A DNA stretch of 6,382 nucleotides from Chitinophagaceae bacterium (GTDB lineage: Bacteria; Bacteroidota; Bacteroidia; Chitinophagales; Chitinophagaceae): contig VIKJ01000067.1 of NCBI GenBank assembly GCA_008080615.1, forward strand, positions 1-6,382, written 5' to 3'. The notes under the pieces were generated by a model. That model was not told where the DNA came from. It did no database searches and worked only from the letters and a program-made list of their open reading frames with translations. The position numbers were made by a program, and so were the translations under genes. Positions 6,270 to 6,382 of the stretch are shown here, one piece after another (the first letter of the stretch is position 1; the number at the start of each line of letters is the position of its first letter).

Positions 6270-6382
6270 TTGAAATACATTATTATACTAATATTAATAA
6301 CACCAACTTTATTTGATATTGCATTTGCTCAAAAAAAAACAGTTTCCTCCAATAAAAATATGGTTTACATACCTGGCGGATT
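6270..6382 (+). CDS. nirV: NirV-like formylglycine-generating-enzyme (SUMF1) family protein, 5' part only, TTG start
   Basis: The frame runs from an in-frame stop at 6258-6260 to the right window edge. No ATG occurs before codon 31, but starting at TTG 6270 the product begins K-Y-I-I-I-L-I-L-I and ends a signal peptide at A-F-A (residues 18-20) before Q-K-K, a convincing exported N-terminus. It then reaches M-V-Y-I-P-G-G (31-37), the usual opening of FGE/SUMF1-family domains (M-x-x-I-P-G-G-x-F-x-M-G). Genes of this family called nirV directly follow nirK in several denitrifiers; their function is not settled. The gap after nirK is 39 nt with no terminator seen, so co-transcription is likely. 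A run of nine A (6331-6339) lies in the coding sequence. Only about 37 codons are visible, so the family call depends on a short motif plus context. Confidence 0.7.
   Translation, partial: MKYIIILILITPTLFDIAFAQKKTVSSNKNMVYIPGG

Overview
The window looks like a low-GC member of the Bacteroidota, perhaps a Sphingobacteriia/Chitinophagia or Flavobacteriia-type genome. This rests on AT-rich coding sequence, almost no Shine-Dalgarno sequences, promoter-like elements matching the Bacteroidota -7 consensus TAnnTTTG, a lipoprotein form of nitrite reductase, and the gene repertoire. The exact lineage cannot be read from the sequence. The theme is denitrification, specifically reduction of nitrite to nitric oxide (NO), together with the response to NO damage.

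Layout: two gene sets diverge from a 334-bp AT-rich intergenic region (3573-3906). Leftward (minus strand) is a tightly packed five-gene operon: (1) a RIC/ScdA/YtfE-type di-iron Fe-S repair protein with an extra N-terminal DUF2249 domain, (2) a stand-alone hemerythrin-like protein, (3) a small lipoprotein of unknown function with a Cys/Met/His cluster, (4) a DUF1858 plus double DUF2249 protein, and (5) a polytopic membrane protein resembling heme-copper oxidase subunit I/NnrS-like proteins, cut by the left window edge. Junctions are +4, +6, -4 and +1 nt, so the genes are probably co-transcribed and the last three translationally coupled. Rightward (plus strand) are an outer-membrane beta-barrel of the alginate-export family, a class II copper nitrite reductase (nirK) with all copper ligands and catalytic Asp/His present, and the start of a NirV-like formylglycine-generating-enzyme-family protein that appears to use a TTG start and is cut by the right edge.

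How it may work together: NirK makes NO in the periplasm, the barrel may provide outer-membrane passage, and NirV is the usual genetic partner of NirK. The divergent operon would handle the consequences of NO: di-iron proteins that repair or buffer, DUF2249 proteins of unknown chemistry, and a membrane protein that might bind or sense NO/O2. No recognisable NO reductase is visible, so the heme-copper-like protein and the small lipoprotein are the least understood parts. The intergenic region holds a -7-like element for each direction, a near-perfect 28-bp inverted repeat in front of the repair operon, and an FNR-like palindrome about 60 bp upstream of the likely start of the nirK transcript.
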